From Antedon mediterranea (lineage: Eukaryota; Echinodermata; Crinoidea; Comatulida; Antedonidae): a stretch of 64,000 nucleotides of DNA. Made by a program: the position numbers and the translations under genes. Below the pieces are notes generated by a model. It was given only the letters and a program-made list of their open reading frames with translations. It had not been told where the DNA came from and made no database searches. Shown one piece after another: positions 33,588 through 46,904 of this stretch. Each line of letters opens with the position of its first letter. The stretch's first letter is position 1. Location: positions 625,001 through 689,000 of the forward strand of contig NC_092673.1 of assembly GCF_964355755.1 (NCBI RefSeq). Reading direction: 5' to 3'.

Positions 33588-35827
33588 TTTCTCATGAAGG
33601 AGAATTTTACAGTAGGCGGAGGTATTGATGATAAAAGAAGAGAATAAAATTGTGTAAATTGCGTAAACGTAAGGACAGCGAAACATCGTCAAAACAGGGT
33701 GATGCTCACAGAGACCACAAGTACATGATACCAAGGGTAAGAACCAATTTTGTCACTATATTTTTAATATTATCACATATTTCCATTTAAAAGGTTTGTG
33801 TATTTCATGTAATGTTTAATGTGGGACTGTTATTAGTTAAAATACACAATGTAATACGTAGTATTTGTGTTGTGAAAACATTTTCATGTAATTCTTAGAA
33901 AATGTATCATGTTTAAATATTCTGTTGTTAATGTTAGGAACTATGCCTTCCCCTGAAGTATATTTGTCCAGTTCCTAGAATGAAGATCTACACCTTTTCA
34001 CCTGTGTGCTTTTGTCCTCTACAAATAAGATTCTGGTGGCTGATGGACCACATGGATTAATGCCATAACATATATGTAAGTAGGCCTGGTTACGTAAGTA
34101 GTAGGCCAGGTTGCGTAAGTAAGTGGCAGGCCAGGTTGCGTGCGTAAGTAGCAGGCCAGATTGCTTACGTAAGTAGTAGGCCAGGTTGCGTAAATAAGTA
34201 GCAGGCCAGGTTGCGTGCGTAAGTAGCAGGCCAGGTTGCGTGCGTAAGTGGCAGGCCAGGTTGCGTGCGTAAGTGGCAGGCCAGGTTGCGTAAGTAAGTG
34301 GCAGGCCAGGTTGCGTGCGTAAGTGGCAGGCCAGTTTGCGTGCGTAAGTAGTAGGCCAGGTTGCGTAAGTAAGTGGCAGGCCAGGTTGCGTGCGTAAGTA
34401 GCAGGCCAGATTGCTTACGTAAGTAGTAGGCCAGGTTGCCTAAGTAAGTAGCAGGCCAGGTTGCGTGCGTAAGTAGCAGGCCAGGTTGCGTGCGTAAGTA
34501 GCAGGCCAGGTTGCGTGTGTAAGTAGCAGGCCAGGTTGCGTGCGTAAGTAGCAGGCCAGGTTGCGTAAGTAAGTAGTAGGCCAGTTTATGTTTTTTTTTT
34601 ACCCTTCTTTTCAGTAATCAAAACGTAGATACGGATGCTGTGATGCTTGCTAACGTCAAGACGATTGTGGCTTCTCCTTGGTTAGTAGATTGTTTTAGTA
34701 TACTAGATTAAAGGCAAATTAAATCTATGTCATAAGGTGTCCACTTTATTTATATTTGTATGGTTCAGCAATACCCTAACAAACACCACATAATGTATGG
34801 CTACCTTTTTAGTTGAATATTAAATATAATTTTTTTAAATTATTATTGTGAATGCTTTACTCGGGATACGAAGAAATTTGGCGGACAAAACAGGATTAGC
34901 GAGAAATGCAGGTTAAAGCAATGTATTGGATTGCCTTTGGTAAGTTCTGTACTTAATTAAAGAATTTCCTTTCTTCTTATTTAAAGACCATTTTTCTATA
35001 ATTTGTGACAATTTGTAAAAATAATAAATATATATAATACTTTAAAAACATTAAACCAAGTCATTCCTTGTCTTAAATAAACGTTTTATGGTAAATTATG
35101 ATAGAAAGCTACGTAGATAGCTAGATAGATCACTTTGTGGTCCGAAACGTATAACTTTAGACCAAATTCATATTCATTTTTGTTGACATTTATTACATTT
35201 TTAGAGGTGTTTAACAATCCATATTTTATTAATATTGACAATGTTTATATAATATATCAAATAAATTGGTAAAAAAAACCTAATTTTATTTTCAATTATT
35301 ACTTCGAAAACTTTGTTTCGTGCAACAAATGGCGTAACTTGTTTACATCGTTCGCATGACTAAAAAATCATGACTTTCGACAATGTTTAGAAAATGTTTG
35401 CTTTACTGCATCTTTAGCCCTAGTAGTACTACCCCATAGTGTCTCTGAAAATAAAGTTTGGGGAAAAAAGCTTATTTTATGCTTATAAAACGCATATCAA
35501 AGCCGATGAATTTATGTGTGCCGAATCGTCCCGGGGCTAAAAACTTCATTTTTGTACAATAGGCAAGAGTTTATAATTTGTGATTTGTAATTTTAAAACA
35601 TGATTAAATTTAATTTACATGTTTTTTGATGCAAGTAGTTTTAAAAATTTCTTTTAAAATTCACCTGTTTGTTTTTGGCGTTGCTGTTCTATTGTTAGTC
35701 AACTGAAAATATTGTTAGTTGAAAGGGTGGTCACAAAACCATTACACCAAATTTGCATACACATGGTTGTAGTGAAATTAGCCTAATCACACACAGCATT
35801 GAGACACAAAAATATATATGTATTTTG
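33588..35827 (+). repeat. Array unit 2 (2.24 kb, shortest)
   Basis: The minisatellite block is only 34076-34585, about 20 repeats. It carries the short form of block C and the CTTTACTCGG acceptor loss before block D, as in unit 1. It has the GTGTCTCTG deletion in the downstream core that marks the second core subtype (also units 5, 9 and 10). Confidence 0.9.
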
Positions 35828-38800
35828 TTTCTCATGAAGGAGAATTTTACAGTAGGCGGAGGTATTGATGATAAAAGAAGAGAATAAAATTGTGTAAATT
35901 GCGTAAACGTAAGGACAGTGAAACATCGTCAAAACAGGGTGATGCTCACAGAGACCACAAGTACATGATACCAAGGGTAAGAACCAATTTTGTCACTATA
36001 TTTTTAATATTATCACATATTTCCATTTAAAAGGTTTGTGTATTTCATGTAATGTTTAATGTGGGACTGTTAGTTAAAATACACAATGTAATACGTAGTA
36101 TTTGTGTTGTGAAAACATTTTCATGTAATTCTTAGAAAATGTATCATGTTTAAATATTCTGTTGTTAATGTTAGGAACTATGCCTTCCTCTGAAGTATAT
36201 TTGTCCAGTTCCTAGAATGAAGATCTACACCTTTTCACCTGTGTGCTTTTGTCCTCTACAAATAAGATTCTGGTGGCTGATGGACCACATGGATTAATGC
36301 CATAACATATATGTAAGTAGGCCTGGTTACGTAAGTAGTAGGCCAGGTTGCGTAAGTAAGTGGCAGGCCAGGTTGCGTGCGTAAGTAGCAGGCCAGATTG
36401 CTTACATAAGTAGTAGGCCAGGTTGCGTAAATAAGTAGCAGGCCAGGTTGCGTGCGTAAGTAGCAGGCCAGGTTGCGTGCGTAAGTGGCAGGCCAGGTTG
36501 CGTGCGTAAGTGGCAGGCCAGGTTGCGTGCGTAAGTGGCAGGCCAGGTTGCGTAAGTAAGTGGCAGGTCAGGTTGCGTGCGTAAGTAGCAAGCCAGGTTG
36601 CGTGCGTAAGTAGCAGGCCAGGTTGCGTGCGTAAGTAGCAGGCCAGGTTGCGTAAGTAAGTAGCAGGCCAGGTTGCGTGCGTAAGTAGCATGCCAGGTTG
36701 CGTGCGTAAGTAGCATGCCAGGTTGCGTGCGTAAGTAGCAGGCCAGGTTGCGTAAGTAAGTAGCAGGCCAGGTTGCGTAAGTAAGTACCAGGCCAGGTTG
36801 CGTAAGTGGCAGGCCAGGTTGCGTGCGTAAGTGGCAGGCCAGGTTGCGTGCGTAAGTGGCAGGCCAGGTTGCGTGCGTAAGTGGCAGGCCAGGTTGCGTG
36901 CGTAAGTGGCAGGCCAGGTTGCGTGCGTAAGTGGCAGGCCAGGTTGCGTGCGTAAGTGGCAGGCCAGGTTGCGTGCGTAAGTGGCAGGCCAGGTTGCGTG
37001 CGTAAGTGGCAGGCCAGGTTGCGTGCGTAAGTGGCAGGCCAGGTTGCGTGCGTAAGTGGCAGGCCAGGTTGCGTGCGTAAGTGGCAGGCCAGGTTGCGTA
37101 AGTAAGTTGCAGGCCAGGTTGCGTAAGTAAGTGGCAGGCCAGGTTGCGTGCGTAAGTAGCAGGCCAGGTCGCGTGAGTAAGTAGCAGGCCAGGTCGCATA
37201 AGTAAGTAGAAGGCCAGGTTGCCTAAGTAAGTAGAAGGCCAGGTTGCGTGCGTAAGTAGAAGGCCAGGTTGCGTGTGTAAGTAGCTGGCCAGGTTGCGTG
37301 CATAAGTAGCAGGCCAGGTTGCGTGCGTAAGTAGAAGGCCAGGTTGCGTGCGTAAGTAGCTGGCCAGGTTGCGTGCGTAAGTAGCAGGCCAGGTTGCGTG
37401 CTTAAGTAGTAGGCCAGGTTGCGTACGTAAGTAGGCCAGGTTGCGTAAGTAGCAGGCCAGATTGCTTACGTAAGTAGTAGGCCAGGTTGCGTACGTAAGT
37501 AGTAGGTCAGGTTATGCAAGTAGCAGGCCAGGTTGCGTGCGTAAGTAGCAGGCCAGGTTGCGTGCGTAAGTAGCAGGCCAGGTTGCGTGCGTAAGTGGCA
37601 GACTAGGTTGCCTAAGTAAGTGGCAGGCCAGGTTGCGTGCGTAAGTGGCAGGCCAGGTTGCGTGCGTAAGTGGCAGGCCAGGTTGCGTGCGTAAGTGGCA
37701 GGCCAGGTTGCGTGCGTAAGTGGCAGGCCAGGTTGCGTGCGTAAGTGGCAGGCCAGGTTGCGTGCGTAAGTAGCAGGCCAGGTTGCGTGCGTAAGTAGCA
37801 GGCCAGGTTGCGTGAGTAAGTGGCAGGCCAGGTTGCGTAAGTAAGTGGCAGGCCAGGTTGCGTAAGTAAGTGGCAGGCCAGGTTGCGTAAGTAAGTGGCA
37901 GGCCAGGTTGCCTAAGTAAGTAGCAGGCCAGGTTGCGTGCGTAAGTAGCAGGCCAGGTTGCGTGCGTAAGTAGCAGGCCAGGTTGCGTGCGTAAGTAGCA
38001 GGCCAGGTTGCGTGCGTAAGTAGCAGGCCAGGTTGCGTGCGTAAGTAGCAGGCCAGGTTGCGTGAGTAAGTAGCAGGCCAGGTTGCGTAAGTAGCAGGTC
38101 AGATTGCTTACGTAAGTAGTAGGCCAGGTTGCGTACTTAAGTAGTAGGTCAGGTTATGCAAGTAGCAGGCCAGGTTGCGTGCGTAAGTAGCAGGCCAGGT
38201 TGCGTGCGTAAGTAGCAGGCCAGGTTGCGTAAGTAAGTGGCAGGCCAGGTTGCGTGCGTAAGTGGCAGGCCAGTTTGCGTGCGTAAGTAGCAAGCCAGGT
38301 TGGGTGCGTAAAGCAAGCCAGGTTGCGTGAGTAAGTGGCAGGGCAGGTTGCGTGCGTAAGTGGCAGGGCAGGTTGCGTGCGTAAGTGGCAGGCCAGGTTG
38401 CGTGCGTAAGTGGCAGGCCAGGTTGCGTGCGTAAGTGGCAGGCCAGGTTGCGTGCGTAAGTGGCAGGCCAGGTTGCGTAAGTAAGTACCAGGCCAGGTTG
38501 CGTAAGTGGCAGGCCAGGTTGCGTGCGTAAGTGGCAGGCCAGGTTGCGTGTGTAAGTGGCAGGCCAGGTTGCGTGCGTAAGTGGCAGGCCAAGTTGCGTG
38601 CGTAAGTGGCAGGCCAGGTTGCGTGCGTAAGTGGCAGGCCAGGTTGCGTGCGTAAGTGGAAGGCCAGGTTGCGTAAGTAAGTAGCAGGCCAGGTTGCGTG
38701 CGTAAGTAGCAGGGCAGGTTGCGTGCGTAAGTAGCAGGCCAGGTTGCGTGCGTAAGTAGCAGGCCAGGTTGCGTGAGTAAGTAGCAGGCCAGGTTGCGTG

Positions 38801-40249
38801 CGTAAGTAGCAGGCCAGGTTGCGTAAGTAAGTAGAAGGCCAGGTTGCCTAAGTAAGTAGAAGGCCAGGTTGCGTGCGTAAGTAGAAGGCCAGGTTGCGTG
38901 CGTAAGTAGCAGGCCAGGTTGCGTGCGTAAGTAGCAGGCCAGGTTGCGTGCGTAAGTAGCAGGCCAGGTTGCGTAAGTAAGTAGTAGGCCAGTTTATGTT
39001 TTTTTTTTTACCCTTCTTTTCAGTAATCAAAACGTAGATACGGATGCTGTGATGCTTGCTAACGTCAAGACGATTGTTGGGAATGTGACTACTCCTTGGT
39101 TAGTAGATTGTTTTAGTATACTAGATTAATGGCAAATTAAATCTATGTCATAAGGTGTCCACTTTATTTATATTTGCATAGTTCAGCAATACCCTAACAA
39201 ACACCACATAATGTATGGCTACCTTTTTAGTTGCATATTAAATATAATTTGTTTAAATTATTATTTTGAATGCTTTATTCAGGATACGAAGAAATTTGGC
39301 GGACAAAACAGGATTAGCGAGAAATGCAGGTTAAAGCAATGTATTGGATTGTCTTTGGTAAGTTCTGTACTTAATTAAGGAATTTATTTACTTCTTATCT
39401 AAAGACCATTTTCCTATAATTTGTGACAATTTGTAAAAATAATAAATATATATAATACTTTAAAAACATTAAACCAAGTCATTCCTTGTCTTAAATAAAC
39501 GTTTTATGGTAAATTATGATAGAAAGCTACATATATAGCTAGATAGATCACTTTGTGGTCCGAAACATATAACTTTAGACCAAATTCATATTCATTTTTG
39601 TTGACATTTATCACATTTTTAGAGGTGTTTAACAATCCATATTTTATTAATATTGACAATGTTTATATAATATATCAAATAAATTGCTAAAAAAAAACTA
39701 ATTTTATTTTCAATTATTACTTCGAAAACTTTGTTTCGTGCAACAAATGGCGTAACTTGTTTACATCGTTCGCATGACTAAAAAATGATGACTTTCGACA
39801 ATGTTTAGAAAATGTTTGCTTTATTGCATCTTTAGCCCTAGTAGTACTACCCCATAGTGTCTGTCTCTGAAAATAAAGTTTGGGGAAAAAAGCTTATTTT
39901 ATGCTTATAAAACGCATATCAAAGCCGATGAATTTATGTGTGCCGAATCGTCCCGGGGCTAAAAACTTCATTTTTGTACAATAGGCAAGAGTTTATAATT
40001 TGTGATTTGTAATTTTAAAACATGATTAAATTTAATTTACATGTTTTTTGATGCAAGTAGTTTTAAAAATTTCTTTTAAAATTCACCTGTTTGTTTTTGG
40101 CGTTGCTGTTCTATTGTTAGTCAACTGAAAATATTGTTAGTTGAAAGGCTGGTTACAAAACCATTACACCAAATTTGCATACACATGGTTGTAGTGAAAT
40201 TAGCCTAATCACACACAGCATTGAGACACAAAAATATATATGTATTTTG
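35828..40249 (+). repeat. Array unit 3 (4.42 kb)
   Basis: Long minisatellite block 36313-38993, about 107 repeats. It contains internal copies of the block-start signature (GTAGGCCAGGTTGCGTACG and GCCAGATTGCTTACG) near 37410-37530 and 38090-38160. Block C is the long form (GTTGGGAATGTGACTACTCC) and block D has an intact TTATTCAG acceptor. It is nearly identical to unit 4 and very similar to unit 6. Confidence 0.9.
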
Positions 40250-43200
40250 TTTCTCATGAAGGAGAATTTTACAGTAGGCGGAGGTATTGATGATAAAAGA
40301 AGAGAATAAAATTGTGTAAATTGCGTAAACGTAAGGACAGTGAAACATCGTCAAAACAGGGTGATGCTCACAGAGACCACAAGTACATGATACCAAGGGT
40401 AAGAACCAATTTTGTCACTATATTTTTAATATTATCACATATTTCCATTTAAAAGGTTTGTGTATTTCATGTAATGTTTAATGTGGGACTGTTAGTTAAA
40501 ATACACAATGTAATACGTAGTATTTGTGTTGTGAAAACATTTTCATGTAATTCTTAGAAAATGTATCATGTTTAAATATTCTGTTGTTAATGTTAGGAAC
40601 TATGCCTTCCTCTGAAGTATATTTGTCCAGTTCCTAGAATGAAGATCTACACCTTTTCACCTGTGTGCTTTTGTCCTCTACAAATAAGATTCTGGTGGCT
40701 GATGGACCACATGGATTAATGCCATAACATATATGTAAGTAGGCCTGGTTACGTAAGTAGTAGGCCAGGTTGCGTAAGTAAGTGGCAGGCCAGGTTGCGT
40801 GCGTAAGTAGCAGGCCAGATTGCTTACATAAGTAGTAGGCCAGGTTGCGTAAATAAGTAGCAGGCCAGGTTGCGTGCGTAAGTAGCAGGCCAGGTTGCGT
40901 GCGTAAGTGGCAGGCCAGGTTGCGTGCGTAAGTGGCAGGCCAGGTTGCGTGCGTAAGTGGCAGGCCAGGTTGCGTAAGTAAGTGGCAGGTCAGGTTGCGT
41001 GCGTAAGTAGCAAGCCAGGTTGCGTGCGTAAGTAGCAGGCCAGGTTGCGTGCGTAAGTAGCAGGCCAGGTTGCGTAAGTAAGTAGCAGGCCAGGTTGCGT
41101 GCGTAAGTAGCATGCCAGGTTGCGTGCGTAAGTAGCATGCCAGGTTGCGTGCGTAAGTAGCAGGCCAGGTTGCGTAAGTAAGTAGCAGGCCAGGTTGCGT
41201 AAGTAAGTACCAGGCCAGGTTGCGTAAGTGGCAGGCCAGGTTGCGTGCGTAAGTGGCAGGCCAGGTTGCGTGCGTAAGTGGCAGGCCAGGTTGCGTGCGT
41301 AAGTGGCAGGCCAGGTTGCGTGCGTAAGTGGCAGGCCAGGTTGCGTGCGTAAGTGGCAGGCCAGGTTGCGTGCGTAAGTGGCAGGCCAGGTTGCGTGCGT
41401 AAGTGGCAGGCCAGGTTGCGTGCGTAAGTGGCAGGCCAGGTTGCGTGCGTAAGTGGCAGGCCAGGTTGCGTGCGTAAGTGGCAGGCCAGGTTGCGTGCGT
41501 AAGTGGCAGGCCAGGTTGCGTAAGTAAGTTGCAGGCCAGGTTGCGTAAGTAAGTGGCAGGCCAGGTTGCGTGCGTAAGTAGCAGGCCAGGTCGCGTGAGT
41601 AAGTAGCAGGCCAGGTCGCATAAGTAAGTAGAAGGCCAGGTTGCCTAAGTAAGTAGAAGGCCAGGTTGCGTGCGTAAGTAGAAGGCCAGGTTGCGTGTGT
41701 AAGTAGCTGGCCAGGTTGCGTGCATAAGTAGCAGGCCAGGTTGCGTGCGTAAGTAGAAGGCCAGGTTGCGTGCGTAAGTAGCTGGCCAGGTTGCGTGCGT
41801 AAGTAGCAGGCCAGGTTGCGTGCTTAAGTAGTAGGCCAGGTTGCGTACGTAAGTAGGCCAGGTTGCGTAAGTAGCAGGCCAGATTGCTTACGTAAGTAGC
41901 AGGCCAGGTTGCGTGCGTAAGTAGCAGGCCAGGTTGCGTGCGTAAGTAGCAGGCCAGGTTGCGTGCGTAAGTGGCAGACTAGGTTGCCTAAGTAAGTGGC
42001 AGGCCAGGTTGCGTGCGTAAGTGGCAGGCCAGGTTGCGTGCGTAAGTGGCAGGCCAGGTTGCGTGCGTAAGTGGCAGGCCAGGTTGCGTGCGTAAGTGGC
42101 AGGCCAGGTTGCGTGCGTAAGTGGCAGGCCAGGTTGCGTGCGTAAGTAGCAGGCCAGGTTGCGTGCGTAAGTAGCAGGCCAGGTTGCGTGAGTAAGTGGC
42201 AGGCCAGGTTGCGTAAGTAAGTGGCAGGCCAGGTTGCGTAAGTAAGTGGCAGGCCAGGTTGCGTAAGTAAGTGGCAGGCCAGGTTGCCTAAGTAAGTAGC
42301 AGGCCAGGTTGCGTGCGTAAGTAGCAGGCCAGGTTGCGTGCGTAAGTAGCAGGCCAGGTTGCGTGCGTAAGTAGCAGGCCAGGTTGCGTGCGTAAGTAGC
42401 AGGCCAGGTTGCGTGCGTAAGTAGCAGGCCAGGTTGCGTGAGTAAGTAGCAGGCCAGGTTGCGTAAGTAGCAGGTCAGATTGCTTACGTAAGTAGTAGGC
42501 CAGGTTGCGTACTTAAGTAGTAGGTCAGGTTATGCAAGTAGCAGGCCAGGTTGCGTGCGTAAGTAGCAGGCCAGGTTGCGTGCGTAAGTAGCAGGCCAGG
42601 TTGCGTAAGTAAGTGGCAGGCCAGGTTGCGTGCGTAAGTGGCAGGCCAGTTTGCGTGCGTAAGTAGCAAGCCAGGTTGGGTGCGTAAAGCAAGCCAGGTT
42701 GCGTGCGTAAGTGGCAGGGCAGGTTGCGTGCGTAAGTGGCAGGCCAGGTTGCGTGCGTAAGTGGCAGGCCAGGTTGCGTGCGTAAGTGGCAGGCCAGGTT
42801 GCGTGCGTAAGTGGCAGGCCAGGTTGCGTAAGTAAGTACCAGGCCAGGTTGCGTAAGTGGCAGGCCAGGTTGCGTGCGTAAGTGGCAGGCCAGGTTGCGT
42901 GCGTAAGTGGCAGGCCAGGTTGCGTGCGTAAGTGGCAGGCCAAGTTGCGTGCGTAAGTGGCAGGCCAGGTTGCGTGCGTAAGTGGCAGGCCAGGTTGCGT
43001 GCGTAAGTGGAAGGCCAGGTTGCGTAAGTAAGTAGCAGGCCAGGTTGCGTGCGTAAGTAGCAGGGCAGGTTGCGTGCGTAAGTAGCAGGCCAGGTTGCGT
43101 GCGTAAGTAGCAGGCCAGGTTGCGTGAGTAAGTAGCAGGCCAGGTTGCGTGCGTAAGTAGCAGGCCAGGTTGCGTAAGTAAGTAGAAGGCCAGGTTGCCT

Positions 43201-44600
43201 AAGTAAGTAGAAGGCCAGGTTGCGTGCGTAAGTAGAAGGCCAGGTTGCGTGCGTAAGTAGCAGGCCAGGTTGCGTGCGTAAGTAGCAGGCCAGGTTGCGT
43301 GCGTAAGTAGCAGGCCAGGTTGCGTAAGTAAGTAGTAGGCCAGTTTATGTTTTTTTTTTTACCCTTCTTTTCAGTAATCAAAACGTAGATACGGATGCTG
43401 TGATGCTTGCTAACGTCAAGACGATTGTTGGGAATGTGACTACTCCTTGGTTAGTAGATTGTTTTAGTATACTAGATTAATGGCAAATTAAATCTATGTC
43501 ATAAGGTGTCCACTTTATTTATATTTGCATAGTTCAGCAATACCCTAACAAACACCACATAATGTATGGCTACCTTTTTAGTTGCATATTAAATATAATT
43601 TGTTTAAATTATTATTTTGAATGCTTTATTCAGGATACGAAGAAATTTGGCGGACAAAACAGGATTAGCGAGAAATGCAGGTTAAAGCAATGTATTGGAT
43701 TGTCTTTGGTAAGTTCTGTACTTAATTAAGGAATTTATTTACTTCTTATCTAAAGACCATTTTCCTATAATTTGTGACAATTTGTAAAAATAATAAATAT
43801 ATATAATACTTTAAAAACATTAAACCAAGTCATTCCTTGTCTTAAATAAACGTTTTATGGTAAATTATGATAGAAAGCTACATATATAGCTAGATAGATC
43901 ACTTTGTGGTCCGAAACATATAACTTTAGACCAAATTCATATTCATTTTTGTTGACATTTATCACATTTTTAGAGGTGTTTAACAATCCATATTTTATTA
44001 ATATTGACAATGTTTATATAATATATCAAATAAATTGCTAAAAAAAAACTAATTTTATTTTCAATTATTACTTCGAAAACTTTGTTTCGTGCAACAAATG
44101 GCGTAACTTGTTTACATCGTTCGCATGACTAAAAAATGATGACTTTCGACAATGTTTAGAAAATGTTTGCTTTATTGCATCTTTAGCCCTAGTAGTACTA
44201 CCCCATAGTGTCTGTCTCTGAAAATAAAGTTTGGGGAAAAAAGCTTATTTTATGCTTATAAAACGCATATCAAAGCCGATGAATTTATGTGTGCCGAATC
44301 GTCCCGGGGCTAAAAACTTCATTTTTGTACAATAGGCAAGAGTTTATAATTTGTGATTTGTAATTTTAAAACATGATTAAATTTAATTTACATGTTTTTT
44401 GATGCAAGTAGTTTTAAAAATTTCTTTTAAAATTCACCTGTTTGTTTTTGGCGTTGCTGTTCTATTGTTAGTCAACTGAAAATATTGTTAGTTGAAAGGC
44501 TGGTTACAAAACCATTACACCAAATTTGCATACACATGGTTGTAGTGAAATTAGCCTAATCACACACAGCATTGAGACACAAAAATATATATGTATTTTG
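40250..44600 (+). repeat. Array unit 4 (4.35 kb), near-duplicate of unit 3
   Basis: Minisatellite block 40735-43344. The order of minisatellite variants follows that of unit 3 almost copy for copy, with a net loss of about three repeats. Block C is the long form; block D has an intact acceptor. The core matches unit 3 down to single-base differences, which indicates a very recent duplication. Confidence 0.9.
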
Positions 44601-46904
44601 TTTCTCATGAAGGAGAATTTTACAGTAGGCGGAGGTATTGATGATAAAAGAAGAGAATAAAATTGTGTAAATTGCGTAAACGTAAGGACAGTGAAACATC
44701 GTCAAAACAGGGTGATGCTCACAGAGACCACAAGTACATGATACCAAGGGTAAGAACCAATTTTGTCACTATATTTTTAATATTATCACATATTTCTATT
44801 TAAAAGGTTTGTGTATTTCATGTAATGTTTAATGTGGGACTGTTATTAGTTAAAATACACAATGTAATACGTAGTATTTGTGTTGTGAAAACATTTTCAT
44901 GTAATTCTTAGAAAATGTATCATGTTTAAATATTCTGTTGTTAATGTTAGGAACTATGCCTTCCCCTGAAGTATATTTGTCCAGTTCCCAGAATGAAGAT
45001 ATACACCTTTTCACCTGTGTGCTTTTGTCCTCTACAAATAAGATTCTGGTGGCTGATGGACCACATGGATTAATGCCATAACATATATGTAAGTAGGCCT
45101 GGTTACGTAAGTAGTAGGCCAGGTTGCGTACGTAAGTAGGCCAGGTTGCGTAAGTAGCAGGCCAGATTGCTTACGTAAGTAGTAGGCCAGGTTGCGTACT
45201 TAAGTAGTAGGTCAGGTTATGCAAGTAGCAGGCCAGGTTGCGTGCGTAAGTAGCAGGCCAGATTGCGTGCGTAAGTAGCAGGCCAGGTTGCGTGCGTAAG
45301 TGGCAGGCCAGGTTGCGTGCGTAAGTGGCAGGCCAGGTTGCGTGCGTAAGTGGCAGGCCAGGTTGCGTACGTAAGTAGCAGGCCAGGTTGCGTGCGTAAG
45401 TAGCAGGCCAGGTTGCGTGAGTAAGTGGCAGGCCAGGTTGCGTAAGTAAGTGGCAGGCCAGGTTGCGTAAGTAAGTGGCAGGCCAGGTTGCGTAAGTAAG
45501 TACCAGGCCAGGTTGCGTGCGTAAGTAGCAGGCCAGGTTGCGTGCGTAAGTAGCAGGCCAGGTTGCGTGCGTAAGTAGCAGGCCAGGTTGCGTGCGTAAG
45601 TAGCAGGCCAGGTTGCGTAAGTAAGTAGAAGGCCAGGTTGCGTAAGTAAGTAGTAGGCCAGTTTATGTTTTTTTTTTACCCTTCTTTTCAGTAATCAAAA
45701 CGTAGATACGGATGCTGTGATGCTTGCTAACGTCAAGACGATTGTGGCTTCTCCTTGGTTAGTAGATTGTTTTAGTATACTAGATTAAAGGCAAATTAAA
45801 TCTATGTCATAAGGTGTCCACTTTATTTATATTTGTATGGTTCAGCAATACCCTAACAAACACCACATAATGTATGGCTACCTTTTTAGTTGAATATTAA
45901 ATATAATTTTTTTAAATTATTATTGTGAATGCTTTACTCGGGATACGAAGAAATTTGGCGGACAAAACAGGATTAGCGAGAAATGCAGGTTAAAGCAATG
46001 TATTGGATTGCCTTTGGTAAGTTCTGTACTTAATTAAAGAATTTCCTTTCTTCTTATTTAAAGACCATTTTTCTATAATTTGTGACAATTTGTAAAAATA
46101 ATAAATATATATAATACTTTAAAAACATTAAACCAAGTCATTCCTTGTCTTAAATAAACGTTTTATGGTAAATTATGATAGAAAGCTACGTAGATAGCTA
46201 GATAGATCACTTTGTGGTCCGAAACGTATAACTTTAGACCAAATTCATATTCATTTTTGTTGACATTTATTACATTTTTAGAGGTGTTTAACAATCCATA
46301 TTTTATTAATATTGACAATGTTTATATAATATATCAAATAAATTGGTAAAAAAAACCTAATTTTATTTTCAATTATTACTTCGAAAACTTTGTTTCGTGC
46401 AACAAAGGGCGTAACTTGTTTACATCGTTCGCATGACTAAAAAATCATGACTTTCGACAATGTTTAGAAAATGTTTGCTTTATTGCATCTTTAGCCCTAG
46501 TAGTACTACCCCATAGTGTCTCTGAAAATAAAGTTTGGGGAAAAAAGCTTATTTTATGCTTATAAAACGCATATCAAAGCCGATGAATTTATGTGTGCCG
46601 AATCGTCCCGGGGCTAAAAACTTCATTTTTGTACAATAGGCAAGAGTTTATAATTTGTGATTTGTAATTTTAAAACATGATTAAATTTAATTTACATGTT
46701 TTTTGATGCAAGTAGTTTTAAAAATTTCTTTTAAAATTCACCTGTTTGTTTTTGGCGTTGCTGTTCTATTGTTAGTCAACTGAAAATATTGTTAGTTGAA
46801 AGGGTGGTCACAAAACCATTACACCAAATTTGCATACACATGGTTGTAGTGAAATTAGCCTAATCACACACAGCATTGAGACACAAAAATATATATGTAT
46901 TTTG
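44601..46904 (+). repeat. Array unit 5 (2.30 kb)
   Basis: Short minisatellite block at 45089-45662. Block C is the short form (GTGGCTTCTCC) and the block D acceptor is CTTTACTCGG (AG lost). It is a second-subtype core like unit 2, and its minisatellite block matches that of unit 7. Confidence 0.9.
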